From positions 361,070-425,069 of the forward strand of contig KZ111165.1 of assembly GCA_002077045.2 (NCBI GenBank): a stretch of DNA of 64,000 bases, read 5' to 3'. Each line of letters begins with the position of its first letter. Position 1 is the stretch's first letter. Shown in pieces: positions 1-9,013 of this stretch. This DNA is from Rachicladosporium sp. CCFEE 5018. Taxonomy: Eukaryota; Ascomycota; Dothideomycetes; Cladosporiales; Cladosporiaceae. The notes beneath the pieces were generated by a model. That model was not told the DNA's origin, searched no databases, and saw nothing but the letters and a program-made list of their open reading frames with translations. The position numbers were made by a program, and so were the translations under genes.

Positions 1-1191
1 GAACCTCCACATCGTAGACGAAAGCGGTTAAAAGAGGAAGCCAAAGCAGCGGAGGAAGCAGCAGCGGACGCACCACTCCCTCTGGACGCCTCAGCACAAC
101 TCTCCGAAGCTGCCTCTGCTGCGCCCGCTCGCTCTCTCAGGCGGACGATGAACACCTACCTCTCGCTTTCAAAACCCCGGCTGGCCTTCCTCATAGTGCT
201 AACAAGCACAGCCGCCTACTCCATCTACCCCGTCCCAGCCTTGCTAAGCACCTCTGCGACCGCAGCGCCCTCCCTCAGCACACTCACCCTCGCCTTCCTC
301 ACAACCGGCACCTTCCTCACAGTGGCGTCAGCAAACACCCTGAACATGCTCTTCGAGCCCTCCCACGACGCGAAAATGAGCCGCACGCGTAACAGACCCC
401 TAGTCCGCGGCCTGATCAGCAAACGCTCCGCCCTGCTCTTTGCTATCGCAACCGGCGCCCTCGGCACAGCAACCCTCTGGTACGGCGTCAACCCCACGAC
501 CTCCCTCCTCGGAGCCAGCAACATAGTCCTCTACTCCTTCATCTACACCGGCCTGAAACGCCTCCATCCCATGAATACCTGGGTCGGCGCGATCGTCGGC
601 GCAATCCCACCGCTTATGGGCTGGTGCGCAGCCGCAAGCCAGTACAGCACCTTTGCCCCATTACCCTCAGCCACGATGCTGCAGAACGTCTGGGCCGAGA
701 GCCAGGAGCTGCTCTTCACTGAGCAAGCAGTCGGCGGCTGGCTCCTTGCCGCTCTGCTATTTGCCTGGCAATTCCCGCATTTCTTCGCGCTCTCCCACGC
801 TATCCGACACGAGTACGCCGCAGCCGGCTACAAAATGCTCACCAGCACCAACATACCCATGGCCGCGCGCGTCAGCTTCCGCTACTCCTTGCTCATGTTT
901 CCGATTTGCATCCTACTCACTACAGAGGGCTTGACGGATCCGGTCTTTGTCGTCGCGAGTACAGGAATCAATGCGTGGATGGTGAAGGAGGCTTGGGGGT
1001 TCTGGCGCAAGAACGGAGTGCAGGGGAGTGCGAGGAGGCTGTTCTGGGCTAGTGTGTGGCATTTGCCTGGAGTGCTTGTGCTGGCTATGGTGTTTAAGAA
1101 GGGACTGGTGGGGAGGGTTTGGAGGGGTGTTGTTGGGGAGGATGACGAGGAGGAGTGGGAGGATGATGATACTGGGAGTGTGCGAGCGTGA
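1..1191 (+). CDS. COX10: Protoheme IX farnesyltransferase COX10, copy A (5' truncated)
   Basis: UbiA-family prenyltransferase of the mitochondrial inner membrane. It farnesylates heme B to heme O, the first step of heme A synthesis for cytochrome c oxidase. The reading frame is open from base 1, so the true start and targeting peptide lie outside the window; the internal Met at 148 is not the start. The Asp-rich prenyl-diphosphate site reads NMLFEPSHDAKMSRTRNRPL. The second loop is YTGLKRLHPMNTWVGA followed by GAIPPLMGW, and WQFPHFFALS is also present. Several hydrophobic helices follow. The C-terminus ends in an acidic EDDEEEWEDDD tail. It differs from copy B at only about seven residues over the shared 347. 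Identification is secure. Confidence 0.95.
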   Translation, partial: EPPHRRRKRLKEEAKAAEEAAADAPLPLDASAQLSEAASAAPARSLRRTMNTYLSLSKPRLAFLIVLTSTAAYSIYPVPALLSTSATAAPSLSTLTLAFLTTGTFLTVASANTLNMLFEPSHDAKMSRTRNRPLVRGLISKRSALLFAIATGALGTATLWYGVNPTTSLLGASNIVLYSFIYTGLKRLHPMNTWVGAIVGAIPPLMGWCAAASQYSTFAPLPSATMLQNVWAESQELLFTEQAVGGWLLAALLFAWQFPHFFALSHAIRHEYAAAGYKMLTSTNIPMAARVSFRYSLLMFPICILLTTEGLTDPVFVVASTGINAWMVKEAWGFWRKNGVQGSARRLFWASVWHLPGVLVLAMVFKKGLVGRVWRGVVGEDDEEEWEDDDTGSVRA

Positions 1192-1667
1192 GGGAGAGGA
1201 GTCTGCAGCTGAAGGCGCGACTTGTACATACTGTATGAAATATAAGCTAATTTCGCTGACGCTCTTGTGAATGGCATTCCCTTGTAATGCGCTTTCAGTC
1301 TCTAGCTCACTGCAATTCCTCGCCACTTTCTTCTGTTTCCCCCATAGCATCCCCCACGCCACCCCACAAACCCCGGACCCAGCCGCTAACACGTGAAAGC
1401 ACCGACCAGCACATGAGCGCAGGAAGGTACGAACCTCGGCGCCGAGTAGGTTTCCTAATTGGGACGGCGTTTCGCGGCTGAGAAGTGATCAAGTGACGTC
1501 CAGATGAGAAGCACATGCCGGCGATGGAGCGTCGGCAACGTGATCCGAGTGTAAGCACGATGAGTATACACTAAGGCTAGGTGCTTCTGTTTCCTCTCCT
1601 ACACTTTCACCATTGAACAGCACTGCGACATACAGCGTTCCTGCATCATTATACCCTTTCCTTCATC
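1192..1667. other. Intergenic: COX10 3' end to dehydrogenase promoter
   Basis: No gene seen in these 476 bp, which contain the COX10 3' untranslated region and the dehydrogenase promoter. A 40-bp segment found in copy B (45297-45336) is absent here around 1533. The flanking GAGCGTC and GGCAACGTG are directly joined. Confidence 0.6.
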
Positions 1668-3498
1668 ATGTCTAAGACGTTCAGCGCAAGCGATGTGGCG
1701 GCTCACAAGAAGCCTGATGATCTCTGGATCATCGTGGACGAGGACGTGTACGACTTGACCAAATTCCAGGACGAGCATCCAGGCGGGAAGAAGAGTGTGT
1801 CCATTGCTGAGATCGCTTGATAAGTGCGATCTGCTGACACTACTCACAGTCCTCACACGCGTCGGCGGCAAAGATGCCAGCAAGCAATTCTGGAAGTACC
1901 ACAACGAGTCTATCCTCAAGAAGTACAAGCAACGACTTCAAGTCGGTTCGCTCGACTCGAAAGTGCAAGCCGCGCCGCCTACACCTCCCACGACTCCTCC
2001 ACCAGCAGCCGAGAAGCAAGAGAAGGTAGTTCCGATTGCCGAGCCGGGCGTTGTCGTGCCATCGCCTGGCCCGGCTGCGCATGAGGAGCGCGAGGCATTG
2101 GATGCGTTTGGTGATATGGTGCCGTATGCCGATCCTTCGTGGTACCAGAGCTGGCATTCGCCGTACTTTAACCAGACACATGCAGACTTGTGGGATGAGG
2201 TCAGGGCGTGGATTGAGGAGGACATCATGCCGAACGTCACGGAGTGGTGGGTCTCAGGCACAACCGTTGCAAGGCGAACCGACGACTGACGATGATCGTG
2301 CAGGGACGAAGCGAAGAAAGTGCCAGACGAGATCTACAAGGCTCTGGGTCAGAAGGGATACCTCGCCGGCCTCCTCGGAATTCATCCCTACCCCACACAC
2401 CTTACAAAGACGCCCATCAAAAGCGTCGCACCAGAGAAATGGGATCTCTTCCACGAACTCCTCATCACCGACGAGCTCTCGCGCACGGGCTCCGGCGGCT
2501 TCGTCTGGAACGTCCTGGGTGGTTTCGGTATCGGCTGCCCACCAGTCGTCAAGCACGGCAAAAAAGCGCTAGTTGACCGCATCATCCCCAAGATCCTCGC
2601 AGGTGATGAGCGCATCTGCCTCGCCATTACTGAGCCCGACGCTGGCTCAGACGTCGCGAACCTGACCTGCGAAGCCAAGCTGACAGAGGACGGCAAGCAC
2701 TATATCGTCAACGGCGAGAAGAAATGGATTACCAACGGTATCTGGTCCGAGTACTTCACCACTGCCGTCCGCACGGGAGGTGAAGGCATGAACGGCATCT
2801 CGGTCCTGCTCATCGAGCGCTCATTCGGCGGCGTCAGCACCCGTCGCATGGACTGCCAGGGTGTCTGGTCCTCCGGAACTACCTACATAACTTTCGAAGA
2901 CGTCAAGGTGCCCGTCGAGAACCTTATCGGCAAAGAGAACCAGGGTTTCAAAGTTATCATGACGAACTTCAACCACGAGCGCATCGGCATTATCATCCAG
3001 GCCATCCGTTTCAGTCGCGTCTGCTACGAAGAGTCCGTCAAGTACGCCAACAAGCGCAAGACTTTCGGCACGAAATTGATCAACCACGCCGTTATCCGCA
3101 TGAAACTTGCGCAGATGGCAAGGCAGATCGAGGCCTCGTACAACTGGCTTGAGAACTTGGTCTTCCAGTGCCAGAGCATGGGCGATACGGAGGCTATGCT
3201 CAAGCTTGGTGGCGCGATCGCCGGGTGCAAGGCACAGAGCACGTTGACGTTTGAGTTCTGCGCGAGAGAAGCGGCGCAGATTTTCGGCGGGTTGAGCTAC
3301 AGCAGGGGTGGACAGGGGGCGAAGGTCGAGAGGCTGTATCGAGATGTGAGGGCTTATGCTATTCCTGGAGGGTCTGAGGTAAGTTCCCGGTGTTGTGCAG
3401 TGTGTGGGTGATACTGACTGCCATGACAGGAAATCATGCTTGACTTGTCGATGAAGCAGGCGTTGAAGGTGCATAAGGCGCTGGGGATGAAGCTATAG
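1668..3498 (+). CDS. Cytochrome b5-acyl-CoA dehydrogenase fusion, copy A
   Basis: Four exons: 1668-1794, 1850-2246, 2304-3378 and 3430-3498, coding 555 aa. The junctions restore DEHPGGKKILTRVGG, TEWDEAKKVPDEIYK and GGSEEIMLDLSM, which read straight through family motifs. Residues 1-80 are a cytochrome b5 heme domain; the HPGG His37 and His60 in FWKYH are the expected heme ligands. A Pro-rich linker follows, then an acyl-CoA dehydrogenase domain from about 130 to the end, with the CLAITEPDAGSD flavin region and the C-terminal GGSEEIM. The Glu in VCYEESVKY aligns with the catalytic base of the long-chain and isovaleryl type, since the usual C-terminal Glu is Gly here (inference). The likely role is fatty or branched acyl-CoA oxidation with b5-mediated electron transfer. 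The substrate cannot be read from sequence. Confidence 0.9.
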
Positions 3499-3673
3499 AC
3501 TTTGGTTGAGCCGTAGAGTTGATATGCGAGGATGTATTGCATGGCTAAGGACATAGGCTGGGTACTTGACCATCGTGCTGTCGAGATCGTTGCATTTGCG
3601 GTGGGGGGGGGGTTTCCTGTTTACTGTATATAGCAATTCTCAGGCGCGCCATGATTCTCAGGGGTCCAAGAAT

Positions 3674-5314
3674 TCATGCGGTACTCCCCCTTCCTCCAAC
3701 AGCTCCAAGACTCTTCGCCCTTCTGACCCGACTCCCTCCATGCTCGCGCTCCCACTGTGTCTGTATCAATTGCGTAGCCGATACACCCTCGATTTCCTGC
3801 AGAAGATCGTGCACTTGCTGCGCTCGACTCTCGCCATCGCTCTGACCTCTACTCCCCATCGTCTTCTCCTTGGCTTGTGGATGGAATGACTTGCGCAGCC
3901 CGCCCTTCACGCCGGAATACACCTCAATAGCTTTCAGTACGTTGATCGCGCGACTGACCCTCACATCCTTCATCTCCACGCCTCTAGCCTCGAGGCTCTG
4001 TCTGAAGCTCAGGGTTGTGGGTCTGTAATGTCCGCTTAACGGTGACAAGTACGTCAGTTTGCCTTTAGAGACGGCGACGGAGCCGGCAGATGCAATACGT
4101 CCACCTGAGAGGAAAGATGCGTGCTGAAACCAGCCTGGCGTCTTGAGGGAGATGTAGAGCGTCCCACTTGGAAAGCAGACGTATATCCAGGTTGAGGGCT
4201 TGACAGAGGCACGCAAGAGGTGATTCAGCAATGCGGCCGGTGATGGACGGTGTCGATGTTTTGAGGGGAGATTGTGGACTACCTTGGTTGGAGGTGATCT
4301 GCTGTGGTCTGAGGCATGTGGTGAATGCACCCGACCAGGTGAGCTTGACTCGTCTCGCGCGTTGCTTTGGGCATCGGCTGGCTTCTCGGCACCTAGGTTG
4401 CATGATTCGTCAACATCTTCAAACTTGAACGCCGGATCCGGCGCATCGATGGGAACGATTCCCTGGACTGAGTCTCGAAACTTCGTCGCATCAGTGTCGA
4501 CCAGCGCTCCATTATTCGCCCATCGCAGAGACCCATCATCGTCAATGGTCACAGCGTACGCCTTTCTCTCTTCGCTGCTCAAGTATCTGACTCGCTCTGC
4601 GTTCAACGTCCGTCGATCGCACAACGATAAGCTGAGATCTCGCCCGGCGCCGTGATCTAGCCAGTGGAAGAAGTTCTCGGTTGTTGCATCTCGCTGCCAG
4701 TACTCGTGATACATCTGTAAGTTCGCTCCGTGGCGGTGTGTCCGGTCGACCATCTCGAGAAAGTACCGTTGGTCGAGTAGCATCGAATGATGGGTCGAGT
4801 GATGGCTCGAAGCGGAGCTAGGACGTCGGCTTCCGTGTGTAGGTATTGAGGTCGTGGAAACGCCTGGTGAAGCCGCATCGTCGTGAACAGCGTGCTCAGC
4901 GATCCAAGCCAAGCGTCGCCACTTCTGCCTCGCAACTTCGGTTGACGAACGCCGGCGATCTGGTGGAGCTCTGGCATCGTATGGAGCATTCGTAATGTCG
5001 TCCTCAGGTTTAGTAGCACGTCGATATTGCCATTCTCGTATGGCTTCCGACCAGCGACGGGAGGGGTCCAGCGCGAGCCCGCCCAGCTGTCGTCGCTCGC
5101 GATGTCCGCGATATGCTGCTTGAATCTTAGTCGCAGCATCATGGCAGTCTGAATTGTCTGAATGATTATGGTACTGCTGATCAATCTCAGATGCTCTTCG
5201 AGCTTGGATGGAGGCGATGTGACTGGTCTCCGAAGCGTCCGGAACACGGAGAGAGTGCAAGTATGCCTCGTGTAAGGTGGTATGTTGAGCGTCCGCATCT
5301 GCATTGAGATCCAT
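3674..5314 (-). CDS. IQM-like calmodulin-binding protein, copy A
   Basis: Single exon, 546 aa. An IQ motif lies at residues 61-78 (ATKIQAAYRGHRERRQL), the expected calmodulin-binding helix. The middle and C-terminal parts resemble the plant IQM calmodulin-binding family: FFHWLDHGAGRDL, a YLSSEERKAYAV block, WIYVCFPSGTLYIS, FQHASFLSGGRIASAG and LSPLSGHYRPT correspond in order to conserved IQM blocks. A Ser/Pro-rich variable insert of about 60 residues precedes KVVHNLPSKHRHRPSP. The function in fungi is unknown to me; a calcium/calmodulin-linked cytosolic role is inference. The N-terminal ~150 residues are almost identical to copy B, but the rest differs at about one residue in five, a sharp change near position 4868. 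Relative to copy B, it has a three-residue deletion before ARGVEMKDV. Confidence 0.8.
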   Translation of the reverse strand: MDLNADADAQHTTLHEAYLHSLRVPDASETSHIASIQARRASEIDQQYHNHSDNSDCHDAATKIQAAYRGHRERRQLGGLALDPSRRWSEAIREWQYRRATKPEDDITNAPYDARAPPDRRRSSTEVARQKWRRLAWIAEHAVHDDAASPGVSTTSIPTHGSRRPSSASSHHSTHHSMLLDQRYFLEMVDRTHRHGANLQMYHEYWQRDATTENFFHWLDHGAGRDLSLSLCDRRTLNAERVRYLSSEERKAYAVTIDDDGSLRWANNGALVDTDATKFRDSVQGIVPIDAPDPAFKFEDVDESCNLGAEKPADAQSNARDESSSPGRVHSPHASDHSRSPPTKVVHNLPSKHRHRPSPAALLNHLLRASVKPSTWIYVCFPSGTLYISLKTPGWFQHASFLSGGRIASAGSVAVSKGKLTYLSPLSGHYRPTTLSFRQSLEARGVEMKDVRVSRAINVLKAIEVYSGVKGGLRKSFHPQAKEKTMGSRGQSDGESRAQQVHDLLQEIEGVSATQLIQTQWEREHGGSRVRRAKSLGAVGGRGSTA

Positions 5315-6002
5315 AGTCGACGATAGCCTAGGTGAACCATGAGGAAGTCGAGCTAGAGTCTGTCTCTATCAGTGGAGAGTGACCATTGTCTACCCTCTTG
5401 CAGGCCGGCCTACAGCATCTGGGCCACTGAGTGCAATTGCACCCCCCGGCACGATAATAGTCACTACATCCCTCACTTGATCTCAAAGCGAGATCTCCAT
5501 AGCATTTGTACCAACAACAAACTGAGGCAGTGATCCGAGCGGGTAAGAGCGTCTTGATTTTGGCGAACAGGACGCGTATGAAGCAGCGCCGCAGCAGCCG
5601 CGCTGTCCGAAATATGATCTCAGTCGATCACACTACGATGGTCCGCGGACGCTGCCCGAGATTGTGTTACCAGACCTACATGGAGCATGGTGACGCTGCA
5701 GTGATCTAGGAGTCCGTTGCGCGTCGCTGCGCGTGTGCTAGACACCAGATGATGTGCGTTGCGGCTGTGCTGGAGATGAGGTAGGAGGCAAGGGAGACAT
5801 GCTTCACGCCTGAGGCACGAGCCTCGATCCACTTCGCTCGATGAGAAGGAATTGCTGGGCTCAGCTTGCTTCTCGTACACTGTCTGGGTATCCCTATCAT
5901 ACACCTCCGCATGTCCCTCTCTCGAAATCTCACCAAAACGCCAATGCTAACCTACACGCACCCCAAACTCACCATTCCCATCCCCCCCAACCCTCGAGAC
6001 CC
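5315..6002. other. Intergenic: IQM-like promoter and CET1 3' region
   Basis: This 688-bp gap between two minus-strand genes holds the promoter side of the IQM-like gene and the 3' region of CET1. A 67-codon open frame at 5506-5709 has a counterpart in copy B. Nearly all differences between the two change the amino acid, so it is probably not coding. No RNA gene recognised. Confidence 0.5.
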
Positions 6003-8249
6003 CTACCTCGCCCTCATCAAAAACTGCGCATTCTCCAGAAACCCACTCACAATCTCCACATAAGCACTCGGCTCCCGCCTCATCAACAACCCCATATGCG
6101 CCTTCAACAACGCCGCATCAACCTCCAGTTCTAACTCGTAGCTCATCTTGTCCCCCTGCTGCACAGCCGTGAGATCGATATCATAAGCCAGATGTTTATA
6201 ATTCATCCGGTTCTTCTGGCGGCTAGCCTCCGCAGGAGCCCCGTGGTCGATGATATCTTCCAGTTTGAGCTGTGCAGCGGCGAGGAGAGGGAGGAGATTC
6301 AGCTCGATGTTGATAGAGATTCGGCAGTCGTAGGCGCCGTCTGGGGCGTGGATGTGCAGGTTTGCCACGGGAAGCTTGATGATTGAGGCCTTGAGGGATT
6401 GCGTTGCTTTATCGTGGCTTACTCGCAGCCGAGGTGGGCGGGAGTTCGTGTACTGCTTCAGGGCTGCGGGAATGAGTGAGAGACCTGTGGCATTTAGGTG
6501 GTGAGAGAAGTCGGTTTGCTCGATTCGCTTGTATCTCATAGGTTCACGCCCCTTCACCTGTGCTTTAATGACGGACTGATTGAGAGCTTCGTTTATGGCT
6601 TGATACTCCGGAGGGTCCATATGTGACTCGAAGCTGAGGAGGTGGTTGTGCGATTCAGCCACGGTGCAGGTGCTCGATACGCCGAAACTAGCTCGGTTTC
6701 CGTCGCTTTTGTTGAGCAGCTTGCCTATCTTCGCTTCAATCTCGAGCATGGCTGGATCAACCTGGTCTAGATCAGACAGTTTCATCCAAAGCCAATCCTG
6801 TACAACCTTGTACATGCTCGGATTCAGTGATTTACCCTGATAGGAGGCTTCCCATCCGCCTAAAAGCTCACGAGCATTCGCGAGACAGGTGTCAGGAACC
6901 ACAGTCTTTTGACCCTCCTGTGCCACTTGCTTCGGTCCATTCGCGTCAGTTCCGTGCCCATTTGTAGTGACTGGATGACCGTGCGACTTGTAATGTGGGT
7001 TCTTGGGATGTAGTCGTGCCCATGGTGGTCTCTCCGTGGGTCGCGTTTTGATCATTTTGCTGCGTGGCGCACTTGATAGTACCTCAGGAGATGCACTCCG
7101 TTTCAGCGAGACGTTCATAGCCACGGGTGATTGCTGCTTCACAGTAGCAGGAGCCGGTGCAATGAGGTGCTTCATGCCCATCTTCGCTGAATGGTGTTGA
7201 GGTGGGGGGGCAGGTGCGTCCGTAGCTATATTCGCAGGCAGGTGCGACGACTGAGGAGTGGCGTTAGAAAGAGCGACTGGTGGCGTTTGGCGTGAATTGG
7301 CTTGTGACACTCCATTCTGCATCACATGATTCTGTAATACCACAGGCTGCGCCATAGGCATGTGCATGGAACTTCTGGCGCTTTGTGGCTCTTGATAGCT
7401 ACTTTGTCTTGATCCCAATGACGGCACGCGTACTGGTACTTGAGTCTTCGGACTGACGGACAAACTACGCTCGCGCTCGAAGTACTCACTAACGATCGGT
7501 GCTTGCGATTGCTGCTGGCCCATGTGCAAGTACTGACGGGCCGGCGAGCCTCCAGCGACGCCGTTCGATACACCCGAGAGATTTCGTTGATGCAAGGGAC
7601 TGTAGACATCCTGATGCGCGCTATGTGCAGAGCCACGTTGCTGGAGCGATGGTGGCCCAAGTGGCGTACCCGGATGTGATGGATATTGTTGGAAGTGAGG
7701 CGGTGGTGCCTGATGAGGCAGATGTGAAGTAGCAGCAAGCGGACTTTGACGTATGCCATATGGCGGCTGACTGTGTTGTGAAGAGGGAGTAGGTGACGAT
7801 GAGGACGTCTGCTGCCTGTACAATTGAGGATGTGCGCTATGCGGGTGATGCTGACCGAGTGAGGGCGGCTGCGACTGCTGTGGGAGATATTGAGGATGTC
7901 CTCCAGGCGTATGTGTCAAGGGCGTATGATGTTGAGAATAGCCACTTGGGCTGGCTGACGCCTGGCCGGAGAAAGGGAACTGTCCAGGTGGACCGCGGGT
8001 CTGCAGCGGAGTGAGACTTGCACTCGGAGTGTGCCGCCGTGCACTCTGAGCGTAGGGATCGTTTTCGTGAGGCGTGGACGGCCAGCCTGGGCCGCTTTGC
8101 TGGGACGAGTGCCTCGACAATGGCGGAGGTGGAGGCCGTATGCCATTGCCTGAGAACACATGTGCAGATCCCGAGCTCGTGGCCCTCTGCGCGACCGGTG
8201 ATTTCTTGGGTGGCCCATCGTCGGAGCTGAGCATGGAAGTGATGTCCAT
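6003..8249 (-). CDS. CET1: mRNA-capping RNA 5'-triphosphatase CET1, copy A
   Basis: Single exon, 748 aa. It removes the gamma phosphate from nascent pre-mRNA in the nucleus, before guanylyl transfer. The first ~430 residues are a Pro/Gln/Ser/His-rich low-complexity region. The C-terminal third is the metal-dependent tunnel-fold triphosphatase (Cet1/Pct1, TTM superfamily). Motif A is LEIEAKIGK with metal-binding Glu503 and Glu505. RYKRIEQTDF follows, then DCRISINIEL, and the last motif is YELELEV with Glu705, Glu707 and Glu709. Fungal triphosphatases of this type differ from the metazoan cysteine-phosphatase type. The gene is divergently transcribed from RPN2. The long disordered head could carry regulatory or Ceg1-contact segments (inference). 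Confidence 0.88.
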   Translation of the reverse strand: MDITSMLSSDDGPPKKSPVAQRATSSGSAHVFSGNGIRPPPPPLSRHSSQQSGPGWPSTPHENDPYAQSARRHTPSASLTPLQTRGPPGQFPFSGQASASPSGYSQHHTPLTHTPGGHPQYLPQQSQPPSLGQHHPHSAHPQLYRQQTSSSSPTPSSQHSQPPYGIRQSPLAATSHLPHQAPPPHFQQYPSHPGTPLGPPSLQQRGSAHSAHQDVYSPLHQRNLSGVSNGVAGGSPARQYLHMGQQQSQAPIVSEYFERERSLSVSPKTQVPVRVPSLGSRQSSYQEPQSARSSMHMPMAQPVVLQNHVMQNGVSQANSRQTPPVALSNATPQSSHLPANIATDAPAPPPQHHSAKMGMKHLIAPAPATVKQQSPVAMNVSLKRSASPEVLSSAPRSKMIKTRPTERPPWARLHPKNPHYKSHGHPVTTNGHGTDANGPKQVAQEGQKTVVPDTCLANARELLGGWEASYQGKSLNPSMYKVVQDWLWMKLSDLDQVDPAMLEIEAKIGKLLNKSDGNRASFGVSSTCTVAESHNHLLSFESHMDPPEYQAINEALNQSVIKAQVKGREPMRYKRIEQTDFSHHLNATGLSLIPAALKQYTNSRPPRLRVSHDKATQSLKASIIKLPVANLHIHAPDGAYDCRISINIELNLLPLLAAAQLKLEDIIDHGAPAEASRQKNRMNYKHLAYDIDLTAVQQGDKMSYELELEVDAALLKAHMGLLMRREPSAYVEIVSGFLENAQFLMRAR

Positions 8250-9013
8250 CCTTGCGCCTCACTCCCTCCTCATTGCCACCTCAAGTCGTGTGCCGCGATG
8301 TGCATGCGCCGAATGACCCTCTCATGTGGTGCTTGTCCTCCAAATCGCTGCACTGAGATACGATGCGTGTTGTTACAGAGTACCTCGCCGACCAGTATTG
8401 TGCACTTCCAGATATCAGACCTCACTGTGCTCGCAAAGTCCACCGCGATCGTGCAGTTCCTCCCACTGAGATCTGACCTGGGCTCGTCTGCAGACCGGGT
8501 GGCACACAGGAGGTAGTTTACTCGAGCGATTTGGTCGTTTGATCTGGGCTAGCCGCTGGGGAAGATGGAGGGCAAATATCTTGTGCACACACGATGGCTT
8601 CATGCGGTCAAAAAGGGAATAAATGCTACCTTAGCCGGTGACGTCTACTTCATGCACAATACTATTCATGTCGATGTGGGTGTCTGTGGACGCGTGCGGG
8701 AGTTGCCGAGAATGATGCCCGCGCGTTTGTGTCGCCTGATGATGAGGCTCAAGAGATACTAACACCTCCGACTCTACATTGAGTTCTCTTTATCCACCAG
8801 CTAAACCTCAGCTACGCTACCTTCACGCCGGTCCTTTCCTACGTCCCCATCAAGAAATTCTCCTTCAACCGCTCAGCCCGTCACCGGCACGCCGCCGACG
8901 TTCTGTGACTTCGTGTCCGGATCGCATCTCGGACTTCATCACCACACTCAAGAGGCGATATTGAGGACATAAACGCCTACCTGTCATTCCTCAGCATTGG
9001 ACGATCCTCCAAC
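8250..9013. promoter_or_regulatory. Divergent CET1/RPN2 intergenic region
   Basis: A 764-bp interval between two divergent start codons, so it must hold both promoters. The stretch at about 8660-8760 is almost unchanged in copy B (52430-52536), although neighbouring bases differ a lot, which makes it a candidate core promoter or leader. An open frame at 8565-8762 has a poorly conserved first half between copies and is not called as a gene. Confidence 0.5.

Noticed and set aside
3601..3612. Run of G residues in copy A downstream of the dehydrogenase gene
   Set aside because: Simple homopolymer, absent in copy B, no further structure.
5506..5709. 67-codon frame with a counterpart in copy B (~49300-49482)
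   Set aside because: About nine of the differences between copies change the amino acid, with no sign of purifying selection and no domain.
8565..8762. 65-codon frame in the CET1/RPN2 promoter, found in both copies
   Set aside because: The first half is rewritten between copies; the conserved second half is better explained by promoter or leader constraint.
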